DNA of 64,000 bases, from positions 2,542,001 through 2,606,000 of the forward strand of contig NZ_CP099391.1 of NCBI RefSeq assembly GCF_023913515.1. Direction: 5' to 3'. The stretch comes from Natronococcus sp. CG52 (GTDB taxonomy: Archaea > Halobacteriota > Halobacteria > Halobacteriales > Natrialbaceae). Positions within the stretch are counted from its first letter, which is position 1, and the number at the start of each line of letters is the position of its first letter. Below, in pieces: positions 26,617-35,109 of this stretch. A program made the position numbers and the translations under genes. The notes below the pieces were generated by a model, which was not told the origin of the DNA, made no database searches, and saw only the letters and a list, made by a program, of their open reading frames with translations.

Positions 26617-27600
26617 ATGGCGAATAATATCAGCGAGGTCGCTCGACGACGATTCCTGCAGGGAACTGGCGCGGCCGTGACCACGACGGCGATCGGATCG
26701 ACCGCAGCCGCGAGCGACACGAAGGAAGACGAGCTGACGAACGAAGCAAAACCAAGGAAGACCAACCGAACCGAAGGGCCAGAGCTCATCGCCCACCGGG
26801 GGTTCGCCGGGAAGTATCCCGAGAACACGACAGTGGCGGCGAAGGGGTCGGCGCGAGACGGCGCGGATATGATCGAGATCGACGTCGTCCCGTGTGCCGA
26901 CGGCAAGGTTGTCGTCTTCCACGACGACGGCCTGAGCGAGCGCGACGGTGGTGACAAAGGCCTCACCGACGTCGGCGGGCTCGTCTGGGAAACCGACTGC
27001 GAGTCGGTCCTGAACGCCGAGGTGCTGAACTCGGGTACGACGGTTCCTACGCTGCGCGAGGTCCTGGAGGCCATTCCGGCCTCGGTCGGCGTGAACATCG
27101 AACTGAAGAATCCGGGCTCGAGCGACCTGCGGTTCGCCGAGAACCTCCACGGCAACGAACTGGCGACCCAGGAGGAGATCTGGCGGCCGTTCGTCCAGAA
27201 CACGCTCGCCATCGCGGACGACTATCAGAACGAGATCCTCGTCTCGTCGTTCTACAAGGCTGCCCTCTCGACAACCCGCGAGACGGACCCCTCGATACCG
27301 ATCGCGTTCCTGTTCTGGGACGACATCGAAGCCGGACTCGAGATCACCCGCGAGTACGACGCCGAGGCGCTTCACCCGCCGTACAATCTCGTCCAAGGGT
27401 CGCCGTTCTTCGAGGACGATTATGCGGGTGGGGAGGGGCCGTACGCCGACATCGATCTCGTTGAGGTCGCCCACGAGGAGGGCCGTGAGGTGAACGTCTG
27501 GACGATCCAGACGTGGTATCAGGCGACGCAACTGGCCGATGCGGGCGTCGATGGCCTCATCGCCGACTACCCGGATCTACTCTTCAGGCAGCCCCAGTAG
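26617..27600 (+). CDS. Exported glycerophosphodiester phosphodiesterase
   Basis: A 327-residue GDPD-family TIM barrel preceded by a twin-arginine signal (ARRRFLQGTG, cleavage near TAAAS). Catalytic and metal residues are visible: His60-Arg61 (IAHRGF), Glu69 (YPENT), Glu87 and Asp89 (MIEIDV), and His102 (VVFHDD). It would release glycerol phosphate from glycerophosphodiesters outside the cell, perhaps for phosphate or carbon scavenging. It has the usual length for the family. It stands alone between repeat-rich debris. Confidence 0.88.
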   Translation: MANNISEVARRRFLQGTGAAVTTTAIGSTAAASDTKEDELTNEAKPRKTNRTEGPELIAHRGFAGKYPENTTVAAKGSARDGADMIEIDVVPCADGKVVVFHDDGLSERDGGDKGLTDVGGLVWETDCESVLNAEVLNSGTTVPTLREVLEAIPASVGVNIELKNPGSSDLRFAENLHGNELATQEEIWRPFVQNTLAIADDYQNEILVSSFYKAALSTTRETDPSIPIAFLFWDDIEAGLEITREYDAEALHPPYNLVQGSPFFEDDYAGGEGPYADIDLVEVAHEEGREVNVWTIQTWYQATQLADAGVDGLIADYPDLLFRQPQ

Positions 27601-27769
27601 CTCCGCGTATTCACTGTGGTTCGGGGGGAGATTGTACTCCCGTATATTTACCAGCGGATGTTGAGCGCGGGGAATACGCAGGTAATCCGTGCCTCTGGCC
27701 GCTTGTTCCCCCTAATCGGCCTTCCGTCTTATTTCGCTGCAGATTCCCCGCTGCTCGACCTCTCGAGGC

Positions 27770-28092
27770 ACCGCCTCGCCGTTCACAAAAAGAGCGAACG
27801 GAAGAACGGCCACTTATACACCGAACGGCGGGTTCTGCTCCCGACCGACGCCGAACTCCCCGGCGAGTCATCTACCGGCACCCCGGAGACGGCTGACGTC
27901 CACGGCTGAGGCTGACCACGGCACAAGACATTGCTCGAGAAAGCCCACACTCTCACGGACGATCCACGAGACACTGGAAGCATGGTTGTACAAACGGGTC
28001 ACGTAGCCGTGGTCCTTGCCTCGATCGGTCGTCGGTCCAGACTCGAGACCACTCACAGCGGTTCATCCGAAGACACCAGTTGTTACTGATGG
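27770..28092 (+). repeat. Dispersed repeat, copy D (long form)
   Basis: It shares with copy A both the coding-like tail (TERRVLLPTDAELPGESSTG, stop at 27,907-27,909) and, about 93 bp later, the core with TCGATCGGTCGTCGGTCC and GAAGACACCAGTTGTTACTG. An open frame from 27,616 to 27,909 ends in this tail, but its first half looks random. The intact DUF457-like gene follows 100 bp later on the minus strand. Confidence 0.65.
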
Positions 28093-28192
28093 GTGTACTC
28101 CTCGACCGAATCGTCCGGTCACGACTCACGGAATGTAGGTGGAGAGTTCTCTCAGTAGAACCGCAAATCTATCGCGAGTCTGTAGTGGAGCC

Positions 28193-28792
28193 TCAACGGG
28201 CCATCACAGCGATTGCCCAGCGAAGCACACACGTAAGTTCGCGGACGCCTGGGCGCCCATCATGGACCCAGACGAGGCCCGCCATCCCAACGATCCCGAG
28301 CCGGACGAGAACCTCGCCGGTTGGCTCGAGCGCGACCAGCGACGGATAGGCGCCGAGCAGTATGTCGCCGGTTTGGGCGGCCGCCGTGCTGTCGCTCGCA
28401 GCGGCATCCGTCGCCGACTCGTAGCTGACGAGCGGCCAGAGCACGGTCGCAGGACTCGTCGACCCACCCGGATACAGGGAAACGGCATCGGTCGCCAGAT
28501 GCGAGAGCGAGCCGATTGTGAACGCGACTCCGAGCGGAGTCGCCTCGTGACGGCGGGCAACGGCAAGCACCACGAGCGCGAGCGGGACGGCGACGAATAC
28601 CGAATGGGCGAGCGAGCGCCCGCTCGGGATGAGGGCAAACTGCCAGGCCAGCGGTTTGTCGAGTAGGTCGGGCAGCTGGGAGGCAAAGAGCACGACGAGC
28701 ACCGCCCATCCCGCCGGTGCTGTCCCGGTGCGCCACCGTGTGTAGCCGGCGTACAGCAGGTACGCGACCGCGGCGTGCTCCCACGGGTACAC
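28193..28792 (-). CDS. DUF457/YdjM-like membrane-bound protein
   Basis: A 199-residue membrane protein of the family often annotated as membrane-bound metal-dependent hydrolase. Marks are YPWEHAAVAYLLYAGY at the start, QLPDLLDKPLAW (Asp42/Asp45), RSLAHS (His63) and SHLATDA, with hydrophobic helices between. The function of the family is unproven. The GTG at 28,792 is chosen because family members begin at this Tyr-Pro-Trp-Glu-His motif. The longer frame up to 29,029 has unusual composition. A broken copy lies 2.3 kb upstream. Confidence 0.68.
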   Translation of the reverse strand: MYPWEHAAVAYLLYAGYTRWRTGTAPAGWAVLVVLFASQLPDLLDKPLAWQFALIPSGRSLAHSVFVAVPLALVVLAVARRHEATPLGVAFTIGSLSHLATDAVSLYPGGSTSPATVLWPLVSYESATDAAASDSTAAAQTGDILLGAYPSLVALEPTGEVLVRLGIVGMAGLVWVHDGRPGVRELTCVLRWAIAVMAR

Positions 28793-28955
28793 GGCATGTC
28801 GTTGCCCGTCGTTGTATATGGGCGCTTCGTGTCGTGGCTCGGGCGAGACGTGCCGCGTGACCACCGTCGACCGGCGGAACTGGCTGAGACCAGAACTCTC
28901 TGTTACCGCCCGTATATTTTCAGGCCGAGCACCGTCGGAGCAGCCGCCGAGCCGC

Positions 28956-29960
28956 TCAGTCGAGTGTGCCGTTGACAGATCGACCGCTGTCACCCGAGCG
29001 TGATGCCGGTGATCGATCTGCAACGACACCTAGCGATCCGTAGAGTCCGATATCGTCTCCGAGCGGTGTGAGCCGGATCGCAGGCCGATCGACGAAGAGG
29101 AACTCGTCGAGCGAGCTGTCGATCCCCTCGAGGAGCCACTCGGAGTTGTTGAGGGCCACCCCACCGCCGAGGGTAATGAGCCCCGGGTTGAACGCGTTAC
29201 AGATCGCCGCGATCCCGACGGCGTTGTACCGGCCGACCTGTTCCAAGCACGCCTGGGCGAACCGGTCGCCCCTGTCGGCCGCGTCGAAGACGGCCGGCGC
29301 TGCGAGGTTGTCGCCGGCCGCAAGCGTCTGTCGGAACTCACTGTCGCGGGTCGAGTCGGCCCAGTCCTCGTCGGTACTGAAGCGATGGCACACGTAGTCC
29401 GGGATGCCACGCCCGGAGCAAAACGCTTCCCACGCACCGGTGACGCCGGTACTCTCGAGGTCGCTGTCGGGGGCGACGGGAATGAGGCCGAACTCGCCGG
29501 CCTGAGCGCTGTCACCACGGAGAAGATGTCCCCGGTCGACGACGCCGCCGCCGATCCCCGTGCCGATGGTGAGGTGAATCACACAGTCGTGGTCCTCCCG
29601 CGCGCCGAAGTGCCACTCCCCGAGCGCTGACGCGGTACAGTCGTTCTCGAGGTAGATCGGCAGATCATACTGTCGTTGGAGCGGCGCTCTGATATCGACG
29701 TGATCAATGACGTCACCGTCAGGCGTATCGAGCTTCCGGATTTTCCCGGTTTCGGCGTCGATCAGCCCCGGGGCCGAGATCGAGACCGCATCGAGTGCAG
29801 CCGTGGCCTGTAAGTCATCGATCGCCGCCCCGAGTTGCGCCGCGAGCTGTCGTGGCTGTGTCGATTCGACGACGATGTCAGTCAGAAAATCGCCGGCAGG
29901 AGTAGCGGCAGTGTAGCGAAAGTTCGTGCTGCCGATACTGACAAGTCCGATAAAATCCAT
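28956..29960 (-). CDS. ROK-family sugar kinase-like protein
   Basis: A 334-residue ROK-family protein (ATP-dependent sugar kinases and related regulators). It has the phosphate loop near the start (GLVSIGSTNFRYT), the catalytic Asp107 in YLENDCTA, the GTGIGGGV loop (133-140) and an ATP-site LGGGVAL near residue 280. The usual Cys-rich zinc motif is replaced by GAWEAFCSGRGIP, as in several archaeal members. No HTH is present, so it is likely a kinase for glucose or N-acetylated sugars. The substrate is not shown by context. The last 20 residues are a charged tail. Confidence 0.8.
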   Translation of the reverse strand: MDFIGLVSIGSTNFRYTAATPAGDFLTDIVVESTQPRQLAAQLGAAIDDLQATAALDAVSISAPGLIDAETGKIRKLDTPDGDVIDHVDIRAPLQRQYDLPIYLENDCTASALGEWHFGAREDHDCVIHLTIGTGIGGGVVDRGHLLRGDSAQAGEFGLIPVAPDSDLESTGVTGAWEAFCSGRGIPDYVCHRFSTDEDWADSTRDSEFRQTLAAGDNLAAPAVFDAADRGDRFAQACLEQVGRYNAVGIAAICNAFNPGLITLGGGVALNNSEWLLEGIDSSLDEFLFVDRPAIRLTPLGDDIGLYGSLGVVADRSPASRSGDSGRSVNGTLD

Positions 29961-30503
29961 ACTGGAAACACTGCTGTCCCGTATTTAGGAATTGCTCTCG
30001 ATCGCTGTCCGGTGTACCGTCTCGACCGAAGAGGAACCCTATTGCCGGTGCACTGGCAAACCTCCGTCGGCAGTCCAAGCCCTGCAACGTGCTGCCGAGA
30101 GGACCGTCACTTCTGAAGGTGCATCTCCTTGAGAGGGATCATCTTTGTCGATTTTGCAGTCAGTGCGTGAGGTCACACACTGAGTGATGGACGCCGGGTT
30201 TCAAAATTTGTAGAGCGTTGAACTCGGCAGCTATGTACTCGTCATGAGCATCGCACCGGCTGCGCCGGTTATTTTGGTTCCTACGAAACCGCACCCGTAA
30301 GCGTCCAGCACTCGATCACCGCCGCTCTGGTACGCTACGCTATCACTGGCGACGTGCCTTCGAATCCCGCACAGTGGCCCGCGGCTAAGCCGCGTACGTG
30401 CCCACTGTGTGTGACACCCGTTCAGTTCAAACCGCTACAGGCTGCACGACCACCGGCTCACCGAATCACGACAACTGTCGTCTTGCCGCTCGCAGCCACG
30501 ATT
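29961..30503. other. Gene-poor region
   Basis: No gene can be supported in these 540 bases. A frame without a start codon at about 30,224-30,512 reads SVQHSITAALVRYAITGDVP and then CPLC, which might be a decayed gene. Two short GC hairpins occur (ACCGGCTGCGCCGGT at about 30,259-30,273, and GCGGCTAAGCCGC at about 30,379-30,391). Confidence 0.3.
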
Positions 30504-30689
30504 TCAGGATAACACCGACGAAATCACGACGTAGCCGACGTACAGGAGGAGGGCCAGCACGGCGATCGACACTACCGTACTCACGACCCACGTCACGAGC
30601 CCGAAGACGATCGCGACGAACTCGAGGAGGAGCCACAGTGCGACGAGGCCGATCACGCCGAGCCCGACGATGCGCAGCATACCTGTCAT
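30504..30689 (-). CDS. Small hydrophobic membrane protein
   Basis: A 61-residue protein that is almost entirely two membrane helices (VGLGVIGLVALWLLLEFVAI and STVVSIAVLALLLYVGYVVI). Proteins like this are common and uncharacterised in haloarchaea. The ATG at 30,689 is chosen because the hydrophobic part begins three residues later. ATGs at 30,713 and 30,680 are alternatives. There is no operon partner. Confidence 0.55.
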   Translation of the reverse strand: MTGMLRIVGLGVIGLVALWLLLEFVAIVFGLVTWVVSTVVSIAVLALLLYVGYVVISSVLS

Positions 30690-31289
30690 ACGTACAATGT
30701 TTGAGCGAACCATTATGAGTGTTTGTGCCGGCCCCTGTCGAACCGGCCCTACCCCTACTGAGTCCGGTGTACGATCCCTCTCGCCGAATCGGTCTCTGAG
30801 CAGCGGTCGCTGGCCGGCGCTCTGTAGTGCCATCCTTGCAGCCGGCATCTGGGACGCGCGGTACCGACGATACCGACGATATCCGCCGCTCGAAGCGATC
30901 ACACTACCCGAAACCAAAAGCAGACCCTGTCTGCTACTGGATCCTATTCGACGGTCACGCTCTCCGCCATATTTCGTGGTTTGTCGATCGACCGGCCCAG
31001 CCGGTTTGTGACCGGTCCGAGCCCAGCTGCAACTGGACGGTCGCCAGCACCGGCGTCAGCTGCGGATGGGTCGTGGGCACCTCGAGGACGTGGTCGGCGT
31101 ACCGGCCGCCTCGGGTGCGTCGGTCACTGCGACGACCGATATATCCCGGAGCGATCCGAGAGACGGACTGATCGCCGGTGTTCACCCAGTTACCGCTTGG
31201 GCTGGGAGTCGGTCGCCGGCCGCTCGCGGATCGCTACGCCGATCGGTCCCGTCCGTATGCTTATTGCCATACGTTACCAAGGAGAACAC
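30690..31289. other. Gene-poor region
   Basis: I see no supported gene in these 600 bases. Frames present are short and basic, unlike the proteins of this organism. An AGGAGA ribosome-binding site at about 31,280-31,285 belongs to the next gene. Confidence 0.3.
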
Positions 31290-31457
31290 ATGAAACGGCG
31301 ACGCTTCCTCGCGACATCCGCAACCGTCACCGCGATCGGGCTCGCTGGCTGTGGGGGGCCAGACGACGAGGACGGCGGCGATGACGATGGTGGCGGGTAC
31401 GCGCTCACTGAACCGGCGTCCGGGGAAGCACCGGCACACGCCGCAACGACGCGGTGA
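31290..31457 (+). CDS. Truncated Tat lipoprotein
   Basis: A 55-residue product with a complete twin-arginine lipoprotein signal (KRRRFLATSATV, lipobox GLAGC) followed by a short Asp/Gly-rich spacer, then about 20 residues and a stop. A folded domain is missing, so this is probably the front of a broken lipoprotein gene. It has a good ribosome-binding site (AAGGAGA) just upstream. If translated it would yield only a lipid-anchored acidic tail. Confidence 0.5.
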   Translation: MKRRRFLATSATVTAIGLAGCGGPDDEDGGDDDGGGYALTEPASGEAPAHAATTR

Positions 31458-31953
31458 CAGCACCGTCCCGAGTCCGCTCGAGTGCGCCGGACGTCGACCG
31501 GTCTGGAGACTCAGCCGGCCGACGAGGTCAGTGAATTCGGTTCCGACTCCTGCCGATTGATCGGTGCAGTTCAGGAGCTACCCGCCGTCACAATCAGCGT
31601 TGAACGACCGTGGCGCGCGTTCGATCATCCTCGCTTCAGCCCGGCCGTCGCTCACCGTACGGAACCGGCTCGGAGTCCACTTCGACGAGGTCGGCATCGT
31701 CAGCGCGATCGGTCCACGGGAGGTCGGAACCGCGACTCTCGTTTCCGTCCTTCTCGATCACCGACCGCTTCAGGATCTCAGTTTCGACGACCCGGTCGGC
31801 CGGCGCGACTGCCCCGCCGTCAAGGGGCCGGACTCGTCCGATCGGGATTTCGGTTCGGGTGTAGAGGTGACGGCTGCCGTCGACCGACCGCGGCGGCCGA
31901 ACGGATGCGCGGCCGACCCGCAGAGGTTTATTCGGTGACGGAAAAGGAAGCGT
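31458..31953. other. Possible decayed gene on the minus strand
   Basis: The minus strand between about 31,890 and 31,636 reads as acidic haloarchaeal protein (LYTRTEIPIGRVRPLDGGAV, ADDADLVEVDSEPVPYG) and ends in a stop at 31,636, but no start is present before the next gene. It may be the end of a lost gene. Confidence 0.3.
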
Positions 31954-32727
31954 ATGTCCGACCCCGACGGTGGGTGGATCGCGCTCTTTTCCGGCGGCAA
32001 GGACTCCTCGTGGGCGCTCCACCGGGCGCTGGAGACCGGCCGTGACGTCCGCAGACTCGTAACCGTCCATCCGCCGGCGGACTCCCATCGGTACTACGCG
32101 CCCGCGACGCCGGTAAGTCGGCTGGCCGCACAAAGCATCGGGCTCCCTGTCGTCGACGTCGGACTCCCCGCCGTCGACATCGAGCCTCCCGACATCGGCG
32201 GGGACATCGCGGCTGCCTCGAGTGCGAAGGGCGACGCGGCACTCGAACCCCTCGAGTCCGCGCTCCGGACGCTGGACGCCGAACTCGAGGGCGGCGTGGG
32301 CGGTGTCGTCGCCGGCACCGTCGGGAGCGAGTCCCAAGCCGCTCGACTCCGGTCGATGTGCGACCGCCTCGAGTGTGACTTCTTCGCGCCGCTGTGGCGG
32401 GCGGACCCGCGTGGGCTCGCGGCGACGATGATCGAGGCCGGCCTCGAGATCGTCGTCGTCGAGGTGGCGGCGCCCGGATTCGACGAGTCATGGCTCGGCC
32501 GCCGTCTGGATCGCGACGCCCTGGCTGATCTGGAGGAACTCCACCGCGAGTACGGCGTCCACCGCCTGGGCGAGGGCGGGGAGTTCGAAACGATCGTCAC
32601 CGACGGTCCGCACATGTCGCGTCCCGTCGCCCTCGAGTTCGAGCGGGAGTGGTACGGCACCTGGGGACGGGTGCGGGTCACCGACGCCCGGCTCGACACA
32701 CCCGGGGCAGCGGAAGCGCGCCGCTGA
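31954..32727 (+). CDS. Dph6-like ATP pyrophosphatase (diphthine-ammonia ligase family)
   Basis: A 257-residue PP-loop ATPase. SGGKDS (13-18) binds ATP, and the C-terminal GEGGEFETIV motif is characteristic of the MJ0570/Dph6 family that amidates diphthine on elongation factor 2 in the last step of diphthamide synthesis. It is cytoplasmic, of family length, and shows no disruption. No other dph gene is nearby. The start is the ATG at 31,954. Confidence 0.82.
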   Translation: MSDPDGGWIALFSGGKDSSWALHRALETGRDVRRLVTVHPPADSHRYYAPATPVSRLAAQSIGLPVVDVGLPAVDIEPPDIGGDIAAASSAKGDAALEPLESALRTLDAELEGGVGGVVAGTVGSESQAARLRSMCDRLECDFFAPLWRADPRGLAATMIEAGLEIVVVEVAAPGFDESWLGRRLDRDALADLEELHREYGVHRLGEGGEFETIVTDGPHMSRPVALEFEREWYGTWGRVRVTDARLDTPGAAEARR

Positions 32728-32803
32728 TTGCGTCGGTCGTCGACACCTGTAGCGCGAACTGTGCGGCCGGCGGGCTGTCGACGGCGCTGGGGCGACCACG
32801 TGC

Positions 32804-33109
32804 TCAGGGATCTGGGAGTTCAACCCACTCTGTTCCCGTCGCGGTCTCCAGGCGCTCTAGAAACCGTTCCGTGAGGGTGGTCCCAGCTTCCGCCGATTGT
32901 GGTAGCGCGTCGAGGACTTCGATCGAAACCCGTTCGGCAGTCTTCAAGTCACCCTCGTCCACCTCGATATTGAGAACCGCGCTTCTGAAGATGACGAGCA
33001 TCCGCTCCGTATCAACGATGAGATGATCGAATTCCAGCAGGTCGAGTGCCGCACGGAAATCAACCGGGGACGTCAGGTGATAGGCCGCCGCTGGCTCCTC
33101 ATCCCGCAT
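32804..33109 (-). CDS. Small haloarchaeal protein, paralogue of the 12,565-12,864 gene
   Basis: A 101-residue acidic protein with the same motifs as its paralogue 20 kb away: AYHLTSPVDFRAALDLL, DHLIVDTERMLVI, AVLNIEVDEGDLKTAERV and FLERLETATGTEWVEL. The family is not recognised. It probably forms a small alpha/beta domain. Its ATG lies about 26 bp below a TATA box, as in the paralogue, so both are leaderless and similarly expressed. It is the better-preserved copy in context, with intact flanks. Confidence 0.68.
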   Translation of the reverse strand: MRDEEPAAAYHLTSPVDFRAALDLLEFDHLIVDTERMLVIFRSAVLNIEVDEGDLKTAERVSIEVLDALPQSAEAGTTLTERFLERLETATGTEWVELPDP

Positions 33110-33130
33110 TACTGATGAACTCGCGGTGGT

Positions 33131-33138
33131 GGTATAAG
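33131..33138 (-). promoter_or_regulatory. TATA box of the 32,804-33,109 gene
   Basis: The minus strand reads CTTATACC, centred about 26 bp upstream of the ATG. It decides the start and matches the promoter of the paralogue. Confidence 0.5.
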
Positions 33139-33458
33139 AGTGTCCGGGTGCCCCTCGATCACCGTCGCCGCCAGTATCACGTCCCGACAGGGGACGGAGT
33201 CGATATGCCGGCCTTTCGTTCGAGAGTAGCGGGAGAAAGTATCAACATTCCCACACACCACGTCGAGGTGGTCGTTGTCGATTTGCACGCCCGCTGCGCC
33301 GATCGCTTCGAGAGCTGTCGAGCGAGGTTACGCGGCACGAACTCATCGCTCGGATTGCGCGAATGCCCGTCGATCGCCGCTGACTGGTCCGGCGTCCATA
33401 GCTCCGCCGGATGAAAGGGGGTCGACTGGGCGTGATTTCCCGGACCACATCGCTGCGG
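33139..33458. other. Intergenic region
   Basis: I see no supported gene in these 320 bases. Short frames on both strands lack haloarchaeal composition. Confidence 0.35.
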
Positions 33459-34751
33459 TTACAGATAGCCGAACAGCGGCATTGCGAGGCCAACGATCCA
33501 TCCCAGCAGGCCGATGCCGAAGAGCACGGCGCCTTCGCCGTCGCTGCGGGCGGCACCCGCCGCGAGCAATCCGAGCGCGATCATCAATCCGAGTCGGTGG
33601 AGCAGCAACTGGATCGGGAGCGTCGTGATCCCGATCCCGACGAAATCCAGGACGAACCCGAGACCGAGCCCGACGACGGTGAACGCGAACGCAGACTGGG
33701 GCGCCAGCGGTTCTCCGAGCCAGTTCACGACGCGTTGCAGCCGAAGCAACCGGCTCGCCCGTTCGAGCGGCTGGGTGAGCACGGTCGCCGTCACCGGTAA
33801 GCCGACCGCCAGTATCGGGTAGAGCACGACGATGAACGCCTGCGGCGAGATCCACGGTACCGCTGCCTCCGCGGCGAGGCCGGCGCTCCGAACGCCGAGA
33901 ACCAGTCCCGCGAGCGCCCCGACGAGGATGAACCCGCGGCTGTTCAGATACATCCACTTGAGCAGGTGCCGGGTCCCGCGCACGAGCCCCCGCGCGGTTT
34001 CGCCACCGAACAATCCGAGCAGGCCGAGTGTACTCCAGGCCACGATGGGGGTAACGGTCGCCAACTCGACGGCTGAGAGCCAGCCGTCGTTCCAGCCTCC
34101 GTGCGTGCCGTGATACTCGCGTCGGACTTCCTCGACGTAGGGCTCGTCGAGAAACTCCGCCTCGAGCGTGTTTTGCGACTTCTGGATGTCAGTTACCGAA
34201 TGTCGAAGCCGGAACCAGTCGAAGTACTCCTGGTGCACCTGGAGCGCCGTCCAGTCATCGTGTTCCGTCGTGTACGCGCGGATGTGGTACCGGCTCCCGA
34301 GGTACGTTCCCGTGTGGAGTTGGTAGCTCTCCTCGATCCAGACGCCCTCGCCGCCGTGCGGTTCGGTGTCAACGTAGGTGTACCGCGTCGAGCCGTGGGC
34401 GTCGTCCCACCGGATCGGATCCTCCGCGTCCTCGTAGGCTTCCGGTTCGTCCTCCGCTTCGGGATCGATTTCCTCCCACTCGAGGTCTTCGTGGGCGGCG
34501 AGCGTCCGCTGGACGCGCTCGTCGGAACCGTGGATGAGGAGGTTGATCGCGAGCGTCCGTTCGTCGGTCGATCGGTCGCGGCTGGTGTACGGCCAGACGT
34601 AGCTGCCGTTTTCCTCGGGTTGTATCAGCCGGTCGCGATCGGGCGTCTCGGGCTCGGTCGGCTCGGTCGTCGGATCGATCACTCCGCCGGCCACCAGATA
34701 GCTGGCGGCGAGGACGAGCAGCCCGAAGAGCAAGAGACGGCGGCGATTCAT
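33459..34751 (-). CDS. Membrane protein with LssY-like extracellular domain
   Basis: A 430-residue protein with an N-terminal signal anchor (RRRLLLFGLLVLAASYLVAG), an extracellular region of about 200 residues, then about six membrane helices from residue 225 on. The outer region resembles the LssY C-terminal domain: DERTLAINLLIHGSDERVQR, a conserved SRYHIRAYT strand, and HQEYFDWFRLRHSVTDIQKS. The function is unknown. It could belong to envelope or lipid handling. A long acidic linker (EIDPEAEDEPEAYEDAED) fits a secreted haloarchaeal protein. It faces the DUF2339 gene across a 358-bp gap. Confidence 0.65.
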   Translation of the reverse strand: MNRRRLLLFGLLVLAASYLVAGGVIDPTTEPTEPETPDRDRLIQPEENGSYVWPYTSRDRSTDERTLAINLLIHGSDERVQRTLAAHEDLEWEEIDPEAEDEPEAYEDAEDPIRWDDAHGSTRYTYVDTEPHGGEGVWIEESYQLHTGTYLGSRYHIRAYTTEHDDWTALQVHQEYFDWFRLRHSVTDIQKSQNTLEAEFLDEPYVEEVRREYHGTHGGWNDGWLSAVELATVTPIVAWSTLGLLGLFGGETARGLVRGTRHLLKWMYLNSRGFILVGALAGLVLGVRSAGLAAEAAVPWISPQAFIVVLYPILAVGLPVTATVLTQPLERASRLLRLQRVVNWLGEPLAPQSAFAFTVVGLGLGFVLDFVGIGITTLPIQLLLHRLGLMIALGLLAAGAARSDGEGAVLFGIGLLGWIVGLAMPLFGYL

Positions 34752-35109
34752 CGGCGTGCCCGGCTCATTCCTGTCGCTCCGTCCCCGGCTTCATGGACGG
34801 TGCCGTTCTCGGGACGCGCTCACTGTTGTGTCCCCGCCGGGCGAATACGAGGCTGCCGGTCCAGCCGATCACTGCTGCGTATCATTCGTCGTGGTATGCT
34901 TGACTGTAACTCGGATCGAATAATCAAGCACGTGCTTGCAATGCACGGCGAACCGAGCTATTGTGAAAATGCTCCAGTACTCCTCGGGAGGTTGCAGATG
35001 AGACGTACTGAATCGTCGCCGTTTGGATGGTCTTGGAGGGAATCGCGCCGATCCACCCGATTATTTTGTTGGACGGATGATTTTTCACACACCGAGACAA
35101 GAACGACCC
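34752..35109. other. Intergenic region between divergent membrane-protein genes
   Basis: No gene is seen in these 358 bases. It should carry both divergent promoters. GATTATTTTGTTGG-like A/T-rich sequence lies about 50 bp before the DUF2339 start. Confidence 0.35.

Noticed and set aside
27616-27909. 97-codon plus-strand frame before repeat D
   Set aside because: Only its last 40 codons resemble copy A. The first half is unrelated, so it is treated as part of the repeat rather than a gene.
30330-30400. tRNA-like segment containing TTCGAATCC
   Set aside because: No acceptor stem or anticodon arm can be folded around it.
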